From: [Eubacterium] saphenum
GTDB lineage: Bacteria > Bacillota > Clostridia > Lachnospirales > Anaerotignaceae
Assembly (NCBI GenBank): GCA_004557645.1
Contig: SFGI01000048.1
Span: forward strand, 1-13,191
Length of the DNA: 13,191 nt
Reading direction: 5' to 3'
The notes below the pieces were generated by a model that did no database searches, had not been told where the DNA came from, and worked only from the letters and a program-made list of their open reading frames with translations. Below are positions 6,437 to 12,664 of the stretch, one piece after another. Made by a program: the position numbers and the translations under genes. Position 1 is the first letter of the stretch. Every line of letters starts with the position of its first letter.

Positions 6437-6982
6437 TCATAGGATGCACATTTCTTCTCTTGCTTTTTCGATAGTTTCAAAGATTTTATAGTATGGTTCT
6501 CTATGGATATTTTCTGAAAGCTTCCATTCCGGCGCAGAAAGTCCAAACAGCGTACCGAAGGCTTCCTTATCCCCTTCCGTCTCCTGCAAATCCGCCTTTT
6601 CCCCTGTAATTTTTTCTTTCCAGTCAGGCTCGAAAACAACCATCTGTACAAAGGTACGGAAATCCCCAGACAAAGTCCAACATTCCAATTCTTTGGAGAT
6701 AAAATAAATCGGGCTGTCCAAATCTTTTCCTCCATGGGCGAAATATCCGCCTGCGCCGTCGTGGGCGAATAGGGTAAGCTTCGGCACAGGGTAGAAATCC
6801 AGTTTCGGGATATTTCCTTCAAAAATCAAGAAAATACCACGCTTTCTCTGGAGAGAGGTAAAGCCATTTTCCTCGCAGGTCATAACAAAGGGATCGAAAC
6901 CTTTTCCCGTCAGGATGATCTCTTTTTCTTCTATTACAGGCACCTTATCTCTGGCCTCCATATCTATGTATACTTTTTCCAT
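6437..6982 (-). CDS. Unrecognised 181-residue protein
   Basis: I do not recognise this family. The protein is acidic and apparently soluble, with no signal peptide or membrane segment. It looks like a mixed beta fold, with strands such as KGFDPFVMTCEENG, RGIFLIFEGN and PKLTLFAHDGAGGYFAHGG followed by SPIYFISKELECWTLSGDFRTFVQMVV. That last arrangement loosely recalls SMI1/KNR4 (SUKH)-type immunity or ligand-binding folds, but this is a weak impression. It starts 12 bases after the histidine phosphatase stop with its own AGAAGGG site, so the two form a two-gene unit. A second reading frame of 133 codons overlaps on the same strand; it lacks a good ribosome binding site and is regarded as a shadow. 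Confidence 0.75.
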   Translation of the reverse strand: MEKVYIDMEARDKVPVIEEKEIILTGKGFDPFVMTCEENGFTSLQRKRGIFLIFEGNIPKLDFYPVPKLTLFAHDGAGGYFAHGGKDLDSPIYFISKELECWTLSGDFRTFVQMVVFEPDWKEKITGEKADLQETEGDKEAFGTLFGLSAPEWKLSENIHREPYYKIFETIEKAREEMCIL

Positions 6983-6994
6983 AGCTTTCCCTTC

Positions 6995-7591
6995 TTATTT
7001 CAAAATCGCAGGATAATTGATGCAATCATAAGTGAGCTTCTTTTCTGAGACCCAAACGGCACTATAATGCCCCTGCTTGGAATTAAAATTCCAGAAGCCC
7101 CTGGGCCCTGCCCCTGTCAGATGGCAATGCATGGCACTCAGCGCCCCGTTATGGGACACGACCAAAACATGCTTGCCCTTATTTTCCCGGATGATGCGGT
7201 CAAGCCCTGCGGTCACTCTGTTATAAAAATCCATGAAGGATTCGCCCTCCGGCATAACGAGGTCCACCCAATCTGTTCTCCATTTTTGCCAATCGGCTCG
7301 ATCTGCTTCTGTCATCTGTTCCCAGGTTCGATTCTCCCATTTTCCGTAATACAATTCACGAATATCAGAGATTGCCTCGACGGGTCTGCCGTCGGCAATG
7401 ATTTCTGCTGTATGTAAAGCCCGCTTCAAATCGCTGGAATAGATGGCATCTATGGGAATATCCCGAAAGGCTTCCCGCAGTTCTTCTGCCTGGGAAATGC
7501 CTTTGGCATTGATATCCGCATCGGTCCAGCCGTAAAACATATTGCGGGCATTCATGTCGGTCTCTCCGTGGCGTACAAAATAAAGTTTCAT
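6995..7591 (-). CDS. Histidine phosphatase family protein (phosphoglycerate mutase-like)
   Basis: The 198-residue protein belongs to the histidine phosphatase superfamily. It has the phospho-acceptor motif FVRHGETDMN (5-14; His8), SSDLKRALHTA (52-62; Arg57), the acid-base region IRELYYGKWE (77-86) and the second catalytic His in VVSHNGAL (145-152; His147). Such proteins remove or move phosphate on small molecules. The length and YYGKWE motif suit the CobC/alpha-ribazole phosphatase or broad-specificity branch, but no cobalamin genes are adjacent and the substrate is unknown. I chose the ATG at 7591 because AGGAGG lies 7 bases upstream; the longer frame would cross the promoter. It is co-transcribed with the downstream 181-residue gene. 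Confidence 0.93.
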   Translation of the reverse strand: MKLYFVRHGETDMNARNMFYGWTDADINAKGISQAEELREAFRDIPIDAIYSSDLKRALHTAEIIADGRPVEAISDIRELYYGKWENRTWEQMTEADRADWQKWRTDWVDLVMPEGESFMDFYNRVTAGLDRIIRENKGKHVLVVSHNGALSAMHCHLTGAGPRGFWNFNSKQGHYSAVWVSEKKLTYDCINYPAILK

Positions 7592-7610
7592 CCTTCCACC
7601 TCCTCGTTTT

Positions 7611-7640
7611 ATTGTACGATAGAATACTGCTTCTATGCAA
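7611..7640 (-). promoter_or_regulatory. Promoter of the histidine phosphatase unit, with internal dyad
   Basis: A TTGCAT -35 (7640-7635) and a TACAAT -10 (7616-7611) are 18 bases apart. A perfect inverted repeat ATAGAA-N6-TTCTAT (7619-7636) fills the spacer and could be an operator. The start would be near 7604, which leaves a very short leader containing the ribosome binding site. Confidence 0.6.
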
Positions 7641-7644
7641 GAGA

Positions 7645-7684
7645 AAGCGGACGCCCCGAATCCTCGAAACGCCCGCTTTCTTTT
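7645..7684. terminator. Probable terminator after the DUF1540 gene
   Basis: A 9-bp GC-rich stem with one G-U pair (7645-7653 with 7670-7678) and a 16-base loop lies 15 bases past the DUF1540 stop. The U-run is stronger on the plus strand (TTTCTTTT) than on the minus strand (TCTCTT). It may therefore mainly block antisense transcription, or work weakly for the DUF1540 gene. Confidence 0.5.
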
Positions 7685-7693
7685 CATTCGTCC

Positions 7694-7855
7694 TTATTTC
7701 ACTGCAAAGGACATGCAGTCTGTGCACTGATCCTGTGTAGGATTCATTTCATGTGTACCTACCTGGATAGAATCCAGTGTGCAGTAATTTTTTGTGCCGT
7801 GGTGGTGTCTGCACTGTTCTACAGTACATTTGATACATTCGTTACATTTTTCCAT
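7694..7855 (-). CDS. DUF1540 small cysteine-rich protein
   Basis: This 53-residue protein has seven cysteines (4, 7, 10, 15, 25, 44, 47) and three successive histidines (17-19). The core CTLDSIQVGTHE followed by a CxxC and a final SF-containing tail fits the DUF1540 family, which is widespread in Clostridia and of unknown function. The Cys/His pattern suggests metal binding, probably zinc or iron. Repeated CxxC-like pairs sit at 4-10 and 44-47. AGGAGG lies 9 bases before the ATG, which supports a real gene despite its size. It is divergent from the ribbon-helix-helix gene and seems to be a single-gene unit. Confidence 0.88.
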   Translation of the reverse strand: MEKCNECIKCTVEQCRHHHGTKNYCTLDSIQVGTHEMNPTQDQCTDCMSFAVK

Positions 7856-7983
7856 GTGAAAATCCCTCCTCAAATTTGTTACAACCCTAGTATGCTCTGT
7901 TTTTCAGAAAACATAACTGCAGATTTTTCTTTTTTTAAAAAATATGATACAATAGTTCCATTGTAAAAAAGGAGTGGATCCCC
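7856..7983. promoter_or_regulatory. Divergent intergenic region, DUF1540 and RHH genes
   Basis: This AT-rich 128-base region holds a TACAAT -10 for the plus strand (7948-7953) with only a weak T-rich -35. A GTTTTTCAGAAAAC imperfect dyad lies near 7899-7912. No convincing promoter was found for the minus-strand DUF1540 gene; TTATGT-18-TACTAG is a weak candidate. Confidence 0.4.
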
Positions 7984-8199
7984 ATGGCAGAAAAGAAAAC
8001 CAAAAAAACGACCCCAAAGAAACCAGACAGCACCACAAAAAAGCTTTCCGTCACTTTGGATAAGGAAACCTATGCCCTGCTGGAAGAATATATCGCTGAA
8101 TTTGGCTTCAGCAAGGATGAATTTGTAAAAAAAGCAATCACAGAAAAGATCAGTCGGGACAAAATCAGCTCTATGATTGATACGATGATTCAGTTATAG
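7984..8199 (+). CDS. Small ribbon-helix-helix protein
   Basis: The 71-residue protein has a lysine- and threonine-rich basic tail (1-18). A ribbon-helix-helix core follows: the strand KKLSVTLDKETY (19-30) and helices YALLEEYIAEFG and SKDEFVKKAITEKI. This resembles CopG/Arc-type DNA-binding domains, which act as dimers. No toxin gene is adjacent, so an antitoxin role is not supported. It is more likely a stand-alone regulator or nucleoid-type protein. AAGGAG lies 9 bases before the ATG. The gene ends in a strong terminator shared with the convergent HD gene. Confidence 0.82.
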   Translation: MAEKKTKKTTPKKPDSTTKKLSVTLDKETYALLEEYIAEFGFSKDEFVKKAITEKISRDKISSMIDTMIQL

Positions 8200-8203
8200 A
8201 CAT

Positions 8204-8233
8204 AAAAAAGACCTCAAAGCGAGGTCTTTTTTT
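8204..8233. terminator. Bidirectional intrinsic terminator
   Basis: A 12-bp perfect stem, AAAAAAGACCTC (8204-8215) with GAGGTCTTTTTT (8221-8232), has a 5-base AAAGC loop. It is T-rich in both directions and lies between the convergent RHH and HD-domain genes, touching both ends. Confidence 0.93.
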
Positions 8234-8236
8234 ATA

Positions 8237-8800
8237 TCAATCATTTCTGTCGTCAGATTTCATACCGTCCAGTGTTTTCTGCATCAGCTCATCCAATTCC
8301 CAGCCAAGCTGCTCTGCACCCCGTCTGATAATGTCACGGTTGCAGCCTGCGGCAAAGGCTTTGTCTTTGAATTTTTTCTTGACGGATTTCAGTTCCATAT
8401 CCTTTACACTCTTGGAAGGGCGCATCAGGGCAGCCGCACCGATCAGACCTGTCAGTTCGTCTACCGCAAACAGAACCTTTTCCATTTCATGTTCCGGCGC
8501 AACATCGCAGCAGATGCCATACCCATGGCTGGCTACCGCATGGATCATTCTTTCATCAATGTCTTTTTCCTTCATCAGTTCCTGCACCTTTGTGCAATGC
8601 TGATCGGGCCACTGTTCAAAATCCAGATCGTGCAGCAGACCTACATTACCCCAGAAATCCACTTCATCGCCATAGCCCAGTTCCTGTGCCAGATAGCGCA
8701 TAACGCCTTCTACGGTTTCCCCGTGGCGCAGGTGGAAAGGTTCTTTATTATATTCATTCAGCAGTTCCCATGCTTCTTCTCTTGTCAAAATCTTACCCAT
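8237..8800 (-). CDS. HD-domain hydrolase
   Basis: This 187-residue protein belongs to the HD superfamily of metal-dependent phosphohydrolases. Metal-ligand candidates are His26 (LRHGETV), His57-Asp58 (GLLHDLDFEQWPDQHC), His92 (AVASHGYG) and Asp114 (FAVDELTGLIGAAALMRP). It resembles the group described as predicted HD-superfamily hydrolases (COG2316-like), widespread in Clostridia and of unknown substrate. The C-terminal part (130-170) is lysine-rich and helical. It has its own promoter, is divergent from luxS, and is convergent with the RHH gene. A GGAA-type site lies upstream of the ATG; it is weak. Confidence 0.88.
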   Translation of the reverse strand: MGKILTREEAWELLNEYNKEPFHLRHGETVEGVMRYLAQELGYGDEVDFWGNVGLLHDLDFEQWPDQHCTKVQELMKEKDIDERMIHAVASHGYGICCDVAPEHEMEKVLFAVDELTGLIGAAALMRPSKSVKDMELKSVKKKFKDKAFAAGCNRDIIRRGAEQLGWELDELMQKTLDGMKSDDRND

Positions 8801-8838
8801 TGGACATTCCTTCTTTCCTTTTGTATTTCTTTCCGTAC

Positions 8839-8867
8839 ATTATAACGAACTTTCCAACATTTCGCAA
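8839..8867 (-). promoter_or_regulatory. Promoter of the HD-domain gene
   Basis: A TTGCGA -35 (8867-8862) and a perfect TATAAT -10 (8844-8839) are separated by 17 bases on the minus strand. The predicted start is near 8832, about 32 bases before the ATG. It is back to back with the luxS promoter, leaving about 37 bases between the two -35 boxes. Confidence 0.75.
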
Positions 8868-8903
8868 TCCCTTTCCCCCATGAATACAGAACACAGGAAG
8901 TGC

Positions 8904-8932
8904 TTGCATTCCCCTTCCGAACCATGTAAAAT
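8904..8932 (+). promoter_or_regulatory. Promoter of luxS
   Basis: A TTGCAT -35 (8904-8909) and a TAAAAT -10 (8927-8932) are separated by 17 bases. It is framed by TGCATT (8905-8910) and AATGCA (8933-8938), an inverted repeat like the one around the first promoter of the window. The leader is about 35 bases long and shows no room for a SAM riboswitch. Confidence 0.65.
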
Positions 8933-8974
8933 AATGCACAGAGAAATTTCGCAAAGAAAGAAAGGATGAATACA

Positions 8975-9460
8975 ATGGACGTAACGAGCTTTGGCATTGA
9001 CCATAACCTGCTGCTGCGGGGCATCTATGTTTCCAGAAAAGACACTGTCGGCGACGGCGTTTTGACTACCTTCGATGTACGCATGAAAGAACCCAACCGT
9101 GAAATGGTCATGGATACTTCCGTGATGCATACCATCGAACACCTGATGGCAACTTTCCTTCGGGAACACCCTGTATGGGCAGAAAAAACCATTTATGTTG
9201 GCCCTATGGGCTGCCGTACCGGTATGTACGTGATTTTCAAAGGCGATCTGGAGTCTGCAGATGTAGCAGAGATCATGAAAGAATGTTATCAGTACATGGC
9301 AGATTTTGAAGGTGAGATCCCTGCGGCGAAAGCCGAAATGTGCGGCAACTATCTGGATCACAACCTGGGCATCACAAAAATCGAATGTCAGAAATTTGTG
9401 GATGAAGTGCTTTCCTGCATCAAAGAGGAAAACATGGTCTATCCCAGACAGAACGGCTGA
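8975..9460 (+). CDS. luxS: S-ribosylhomocysteine lyase LuxS
   Basis: LuxS cleaves S-ribosylhomocysteine to homocysteine and 4,5-dihydroxy-2,3-pentanedione. This recycles the product of SAM-dependent methylation and yields the AI-2 precursor. In the 161-residue form the metal ligands are His52 and His56 (HTIEH) and Cys123 (EMCGNY), and the catalytic Cys80 is in GPMGCRTGMY. I chose the ATG at 8975, because AAAGG is 9 bases upstream and the family begins near this point. The ATG at 8966 directly touches the GG and would add three residues. No pfs/mtnN, metK or metE genes are adjacent. A single-gene unit with promoter and terminator is likely. Confidence 0.97.
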   Translation: MDVTSFGIDHNLLLRGIYVSRKDTVGDGVLTTFDVRMKEPNREMVMDTSVMHTIEHLMATFLREHPVWAEKTIYVGPMGCRTGMYVIFKGDLESADVAEIMKECYQYMADFEGEIPAAKAEMCGNYLDHNLGITKIECQKFVDEVLSCIKEENMVYPRQNG

Positions 9461-9472
9461 TAGCAACAGCGA

Positions 9473-9498
9473 AAAGGAGTCCGAAAGGGCTCTTTTTT
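9473..9498 (+). terminator. Intrinsic terminator of luxS
   Basis: GAGTCC (9477-9482), a GAAA tetraloop and GGGCTC (9487-9492) form a short stem with one U-G pair. TTTTTT follows, and the stem is extended by A-U pairs. It begins 16 bases after the luxS stop. Confidence 0.85.
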
Positions 9499-9540
9499 GA
9501 TTGAAAAAGCAATTGAAACCATCTTTTTTTCGGAAGCACA

Positions 9541-9573
9541 AAAAAAGACACTAAATAAAATAGTGTCTTTTTT
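9541..9573. terminator. Second, bidirectional terminator
   Basis: A 13-bp perfect stem, AAAAAAGACACTA (9541-9553) with TAGTGTCTTTTTT (9561-9573), has a 7-base loop. It works in both directions: it backs up the luxS terminator and ends the convergent HD-domain gene, whose stop is about 58 bases away. Confidence 0.9.
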
Positions 9574-9631
9574 GATTGCAAGTTTAAACTATTCACTTTG
9601 AAAGGTGCTGTCCAAATTCGTCCAGCAAGGA

Positions 9632-10150
9632 TCAGGAAGCATAGCTTCTTCTGAACATCTGTGCATATTTGCGTTCTGTGAATTCACATACTGCGCAAAT
9701 TTTATCTACAAATGTGATAACAAAGGATTCGATATAGCGAGGCGGAACTGGTGTACAAGGCCACATATGCTTTTTAATCGCATCAATTTCCACTTTATTC
9801 AGCTCTGTGATTCTTTTCGCGTTATCCAATGCAACGCGAGGATGCCAAGATGCATGACCGGAACGAATATATTTTTTAATCCGCCAATCATAGAAATATA
9901 AATCATGCAGTAAGCCTGCTCTGGCTGCGGAACGATAGTCCCAGCCCATCATGCGGCAAATCAGAAAGCTGTAATAGGATACATTTATACTATGCTGAAG
10001 TCTGCTTGTATTGCAATGCTGTGTGTGCAGATCCAATTTCTGAACCTGTTCATTGTAGAGGATATCTCCAATACATTCCTTATACTCCGCCAGCAGCTGA
10101 TCTTCATCCAAGTTGCTGAAATCCTTGCGGGACCCAATAGCGCTGTGCAT
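9632..10150 (-). CDS. HD-domain phosphohydrolase
   Basis: This 172-residue HD-superfamily protein is clearly different from the one at 8237. Candidate metal ligands are His53 (SRLQHSINVS), His82-Asp83 (ARAGLLHDLYFYDWR), His103 and His128 (AIKKHMWPCTPVPPRYIE), and Asp149 (FVITFVDKICAVCE). This type occurs in many Lachnospiraceae-like genomes; the substrate is unknown and might be a nucleotide. The start is uncertain: ATG at 10150 has AAGGA 10 bases upstream, while an in-frame GTG at 10159 lies only 2-3 bases from the same site. A 10-codon leader ORF ends just upstream. The gene has its own promoter and a terminator shared with luxS. Confidence 0.85.
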   Translation of the reverse strand: MHSAIGSRKDFSNLDEDQLLAEYKECIGDILYNEQVQKLDLHTQHCNTSRLQHSINVSYYSFLICRMMGWDYRSAARAGLLHDLYFYDWRIKKYIRSGHASWHPRVALDNAKRITELNKVEIDAIKKHMWPCTPVPPRYIESFVITFVDKICAVCEFTERKYAQMFRRSYAS

Positions 10151-10166
10151 GGGTTCCACTTCCTTC

Positions 10167-10199
10167 TTATTGAGTTTTACAGAGAGCTTTGAAATCCAT
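10167..10199 (-). CDS. Possible 10-codon leader ORF
   Basis: ATG at 10199 opens a frame encoding MDFKALCKTQ, with a good GAGGAG site (10214-10209) 9 bases upstream. Its TAA lies directly before the ribosome binding site of the HD-domain gene and in a different frame. It could couple or attenuate translation of that gene. It may also be chance, as such short frames are common. Confidence 0.3.
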   Translation of the reverse strand: MDFKALCKTQ

Positions 10200-10230
10200 C
10201 TTTCAGTTCTCCTCTGTTTTTCATGGTTGT

Positions 10231-10259
10231 ATTATATCACAATTTTATCGAATTGTATA
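10231..10259 (-). promoter_or_regulatory. Promoter with dyad, second HD-domain gene
   Basis: A TATACA -35 (10259-10254) and a TATAAT -10 (10236-10231) are 17 bases apart, with a TGA extended -10 element. ACAATT-N6-AATTGT (10239-10256) is a perfect inverted repeat that fills most of the spacer and part of the -35, a classic repressor position. The predicted start is near 10224. Confidence 0.65.
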
Positions 10260-10374
10260 TAAAAAAATACCTAAAATTCTATTAATTTTTTTAGAAAAAA
10301 TATCAGCAGGAATTAGCCCAAGCCCTTGATTTGACAACTTTTCTCCACATCTTTTCAAAATTAAATATTTTGCG
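10260..10374. other. Gap between spoVAE and the HD gene promoter
   Basis: This AT-rich stretch contains no gene. After the spoVAE stop only a weak CAAAAT-N5-ATTTTG dyad is seen (about 10355-10371), with no GC-rich stem and U-tract. I therefore cannot point to a convincing terminator for the spoVA operon on the minus strand. Confidence 0.4.
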
Positions 10375-10731
10375 TTATTTTTCCTTGGGATCCGCCAGCA
10401 GCGCCGCCAAAAACGCAAAGAAGATCGCCGCTGTCACGCCGCCTGCCGCCGCCTTCATTCCGCCGGTAAAAATCCCCAGAAAGCCTGCGCTGTCCACTTC
10501 CTTCATCACGCCCTCTGCCAAGCGAAAACCAAACCCGGTCAGCGGAACGGTTGCCCCTGCTCCGCCAAATTCCTCAATTTTTTTATAGATGCCAAGTCCG
10601 CCTAAGATACACCCCAGGCAAACATACAGCACCAAAATACGCCCGGACATCAGCTTTGTTTTATCGATCAAAATCTGCCCGATGACACAAATGATCCCAC
10701 CGACCAGAAAAGCTTTCAAAATCTCCATCAT
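10375..10731 (-). CDS. spoVAE: Stage V sporulation protein AE
   Basis: SpoVAE (SpoVAEb type) is a small inner-membrane protein of the SpoVA channel, which moves Ca-dipicolinate into the forespore and out during germination. The 118-residue protein has hydrophobic segments at about 7-22 (AFLVGGIICVIGQILI), 31-49, 58-75 and 88-112, including the family block FGGAGATVPLTGFG (55-68). I chose the ATG at 10731, one base after the spoVAD stop, with AAAGGGGGC 9 bases upstream; the longer frame overlaps spoVAD. It is a paralogue of spoVAC in the same operon and the last gene seen. Confidence 0.95.
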   Translation of the reverse strand: MMEILKAFLVGGIICVIGQILIDKTKLMSGRILVLYVCLGCILGGLGIYKKIEEFGGAGATVPLTGFGFRLAEGVMKEVDSAGFLGIFTGGMKAAAGGVTAAIFFAFLAALLADPKEK

Positions 10732-10732
10732 A

Positions 10733-11755
10733 TCAATTCGCCCCCTTTTTGCAGCCTTCGATGACAAGGCCATGGGCAATAGCTGGAATGGGCTGCCCCT
10801 GCTGAGAGGAGGTTGGGCTCATCAACGCCCCTGTGGGGATGAAAAGCATCCGCTTGATCTCCCCTGCAAGGAGCTTGGGGTAAAAATAAGCACAGAAAGT
10901 CACCGCAGAGCAGGCACAGCCGCTGCCCCCCGCATGGGTATCCTGGGTTTCATCGTCGAAGATCTCAATGCCGCAGTCTGTGAATCGGCTGTCCATTTCA
11001 TAACCTTCCTTTGCCAGCAGCTCTACCACCAACTGCCTGCCCACTATCCCCAGATCCCCTGTGGCGATCACATCATAATCCTGAGGGGTTCTGCCTGTAT
11101 CCTCGAAATGGGCTTGCAGCAGGGCTGCCGCAGCCGGTGCCATAGCCGCACCCATGTTATTTGCATCGGTCACGCCCATATCTACGATTTTTCCTGTGGT
11201 AATTTCCACGATTTTCGGTCCTTCGCCTTTTCTTGCCAAAACCACAGCCCCATCCCCTGTCACCGTCCAAGTGGCTGTAGGGGGTCTTTGTGTCCCCAAG
11301 GGCAGAGGAAATCGGAACTGTTTTTCCGCCGCACAGAAATGGCTGGATGCCCCTGTCAACACATGATTGGCAAAGCCCCCATCCACCAGCATCGCCCCAA
11401 GGCTCATGGATTCCCCCATGGTGGAGCATGCCCCAAACAGCCCAAAAAAGGGAATGTTCAGATTCTTGATGCCAAATGTGGAACCGGTACACTGAAACAG
11501 GTCACCGCACAGCACATAGTCGATGTCCTTTGGCTTCAGATTGGCTTTCTGTACTGCCAGTTCCATATTTTTCTCAACGAATTTGCTTTCCGCCAGCTCC
11601 CATGTCTTTTCTCCGAAAAAAGGGTCTTCCACCTTTTGGTCAAAATATTTGCTCAGAGGTCCTTCTGCCTCTTTTGGCCCTACCATAGACGCCGCGGAAA
11701 GGATCACGACCCCTTCTGCCAGGCGAACGGTCTGTTTTCCGATCTTTTTGCTCAT
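10733..11755 (-). CDS. spoVAD: Stage V sporulation protein AD
   Basis: SpoVAD is the thiolase-fold protein of the SpoVA complex that binds dipicolinic acid in Bacilli. The 340-residue length matches the family. Family segments are SMVGPKEAEGPLSKYFD (23-39), FGLFGACSTMGES (104-116; Cys110 at the thiolase-like position), TATWTVTGDGAV (160-171), MAPAAAALLQ (205-214), the HAGGSGCACSAV stretch (274-285) and TGALMSPTSSQQG ending PIPAIAHG. I prefer ATG at 11755, with AGAGGTGA 5 bases upstream, over the GTG at 11764. The gap from spoVAC is about 11 bases. Confidence 0.97.
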   Translation of the reverse strand: MSKKIGKQTVRLAEGVVILSAASMVGPKEAEGPLSKYFDQKVEDPFFGEKTWELAESKFVEKNMELAVQKANLKPKDIDYVLCGDLFQCTGSTFGIKNLNIPFFGLFGACSTMGESMSLGAMLVDGGFANHVLTGASSHFCAAEKQFRFPLPLGTQRPPTATWTVTGDGAVVLARKGEGPKIVEITTGKIVDMGVTDANNMGAAMAPAAAALLQAHFEDTGRTPQDYDVIATGDLGIVGRQLVVELLAKEGYEMDSRFTDCGIEIFDDETQDTHAGGSGCACSAVTFCAYFYPKLLAGEIKRMLFIPTGALMSPTSSQQGQPIPAIAHGLVIEGCKKGAN

Positions 11756-11766
11756 CCTCTTCACCT

Positions 11767-12213
11767 CTATTTTACAAAGTAATAAACCAAACCGACCAGC
11801 ATAGACGTCAGCGTGCCATATACGATGACAGGCCCCGCTACAATGAACATTTTCGCCGCCATACCGAATACCATACCTTCCTTTTTGAACTCGATGGCAG
11901 GAGAAACAACGGAATTGGCAAAGCCAGTGATGGGCACGATGGTGCCTGCGCCGCAGAATTTCCCCAGCTTTTCATACCACCCCAAAGCCGTCAGCAAAGC
12001 TGAAAGCCCGATCAATGTGATAGAAACCAGCAAAGCTGCCTCTTCCTTTGAAAAATTTTTTCCCGTGTAAAAATTCGATAAGAGCTGCCCGATGATGCAG
12101 ATGATGCCGCCGGAAACAAAGGCTTTCAGGCAGTTCATGAAAATCGGGCTGTTGGGTGAAGCCTGCTTCACCATTTTGTCATATTCCTGCTGCGCTTTTT
12201 TTGTTGTATCCAA
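11767..12213 (-). CDS. spoVAC: Stage V sporulation protein AC
   Basis: SpoVAC is a membrane protein of the dipicolinate channel; in B. subtilis it behaves as a mechanosensitive channel in germination. The 148-residue protein has an N-terminal cytosolic part, then hydrophobic segments near 30-48 (AFVSGGIICIIGQLL), 60-85, 95-112 and 120-147. Its block KFCGAGTIVPITGFANS parallels the one in SpoVAE. The start codon is TTG at 12213, supported by AGGAGG 7 bases upstream; no ATG fits. The stop is TAG and overlaps the spoVAD ribosome-binding region. Confidence 0.96.
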   Translation of the reverse strand: MDTTKKAQQEYDKMVKQASPNSPIFMNCLKAFVSGGIICIIGQLLSNFYTGKNFSKEEAALLVSITLIGLSALLTALGWYEKLGKFCGAGTIVPITGFANSVVSPAIEFKKEGMVFGMAAKMFIVAGPVIVYGTLTSMLVGLVYYFVK

Positions 12214-12237
12214 ATAAAGCCCTCCTTTATGAGCGAG

Positions 12238-12663
12238 TTACAATACATAAAATCCATCTATCAAGAAATATGCCAGGGAACCGAACACCTTCCCCAGGGC
12301 AAAGGCCAGCACCAGCCATTGCAGCCCCTTCGTCAGCCTTGCCCGCCGCAGCATGATGGGCACTACATTCAGCACCTCTGTCAATGCCATTGCCAGCACG
12401 CCTACAAAAATGCCGGCGCAAAATCCATAGACCCCCAACAGAAACGGGATCTCCGGAAACCGATACTCCATAAACATAGCTGTTGTACCAAAGATACCGC
12501 CCAGTACGATGGCATCCTCATAAATGCGAACATATTGCTGGGTCTTGGTTCGTTTCGCCATACGGGGCACAATACCAATGGCCGCGATGAAAGCGAAGGT
12601 CCCCGCCGCCACCAGGCACCCCGAAGAAAGTCCGTAAAAAATCAGAAAAAGGGATTTTACCAT
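12238..12663 (-). CDS. spoVAB: Stage V sporulation protein AB
   Basis: SpoVAB is a 141-residue integral membrane protein of the SpoVA set. Four hydrophobic segments are visible: about 5-28 (LFLIFYGLSSGCLVAAGTFAF), 48-64 (DAIVLGGIFGTTAMF), 73-98 (IPFLLGVYGFCAGIFVGVLA) and 115-138. It starts one base after the spoVAA stop, with GGGAGGGG inside the spoVAA end, so translation is probably coupled. Its exact role in the channel is not settled. Confidence 0.93.
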   Translation of the reverse strand: MVKSLFLIFYGLSSGCLVAAGTFAFIAAIGIVPRMAKRTKTQQYVRIYEDAIVLGGIFGTTAMFMEYRFPEIPFLLGVYGFCAGIFVGVLAMALTEVLNVVPIMLRRARLTKGLQWLVLAFALGKVFGSLAYFLIDGFYVL

Positions 12664-12664
12664 A

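Noticed and set aside
6421..6822. A 133-codon frame on the minus strand overlapping the 181-residue gene
   Set aside because: It has no good ribosome binding site, a biased shadow composition, and lies inside a better-supported gene with proper spacing.
7984..8800. Toxin-antitoxin pair made of the RHH protein and the HD-domain gene
   Set aside because: The two genes are convergent with a strong terminator between them, and the HD protein does not resemble a known toxin.
8933..8974. SAM or other riboswitch ahead of luxS
   Set aside because: The leader is only about 35 bases long and shows no multi-helix structure.
10333..10360. TTGACA on the plus strand as a promoter
   Set aside because: No matching -10 box at a sensible spacing and no plus-strand gene downstream.
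10589..11782. A 397-codon open frame on the plus strand opposite spoVAD and part of spoVAE
   Set aside because: Antisense to clearly recognised spoVA genes, with shadow-like composition and no ribosome binding site.
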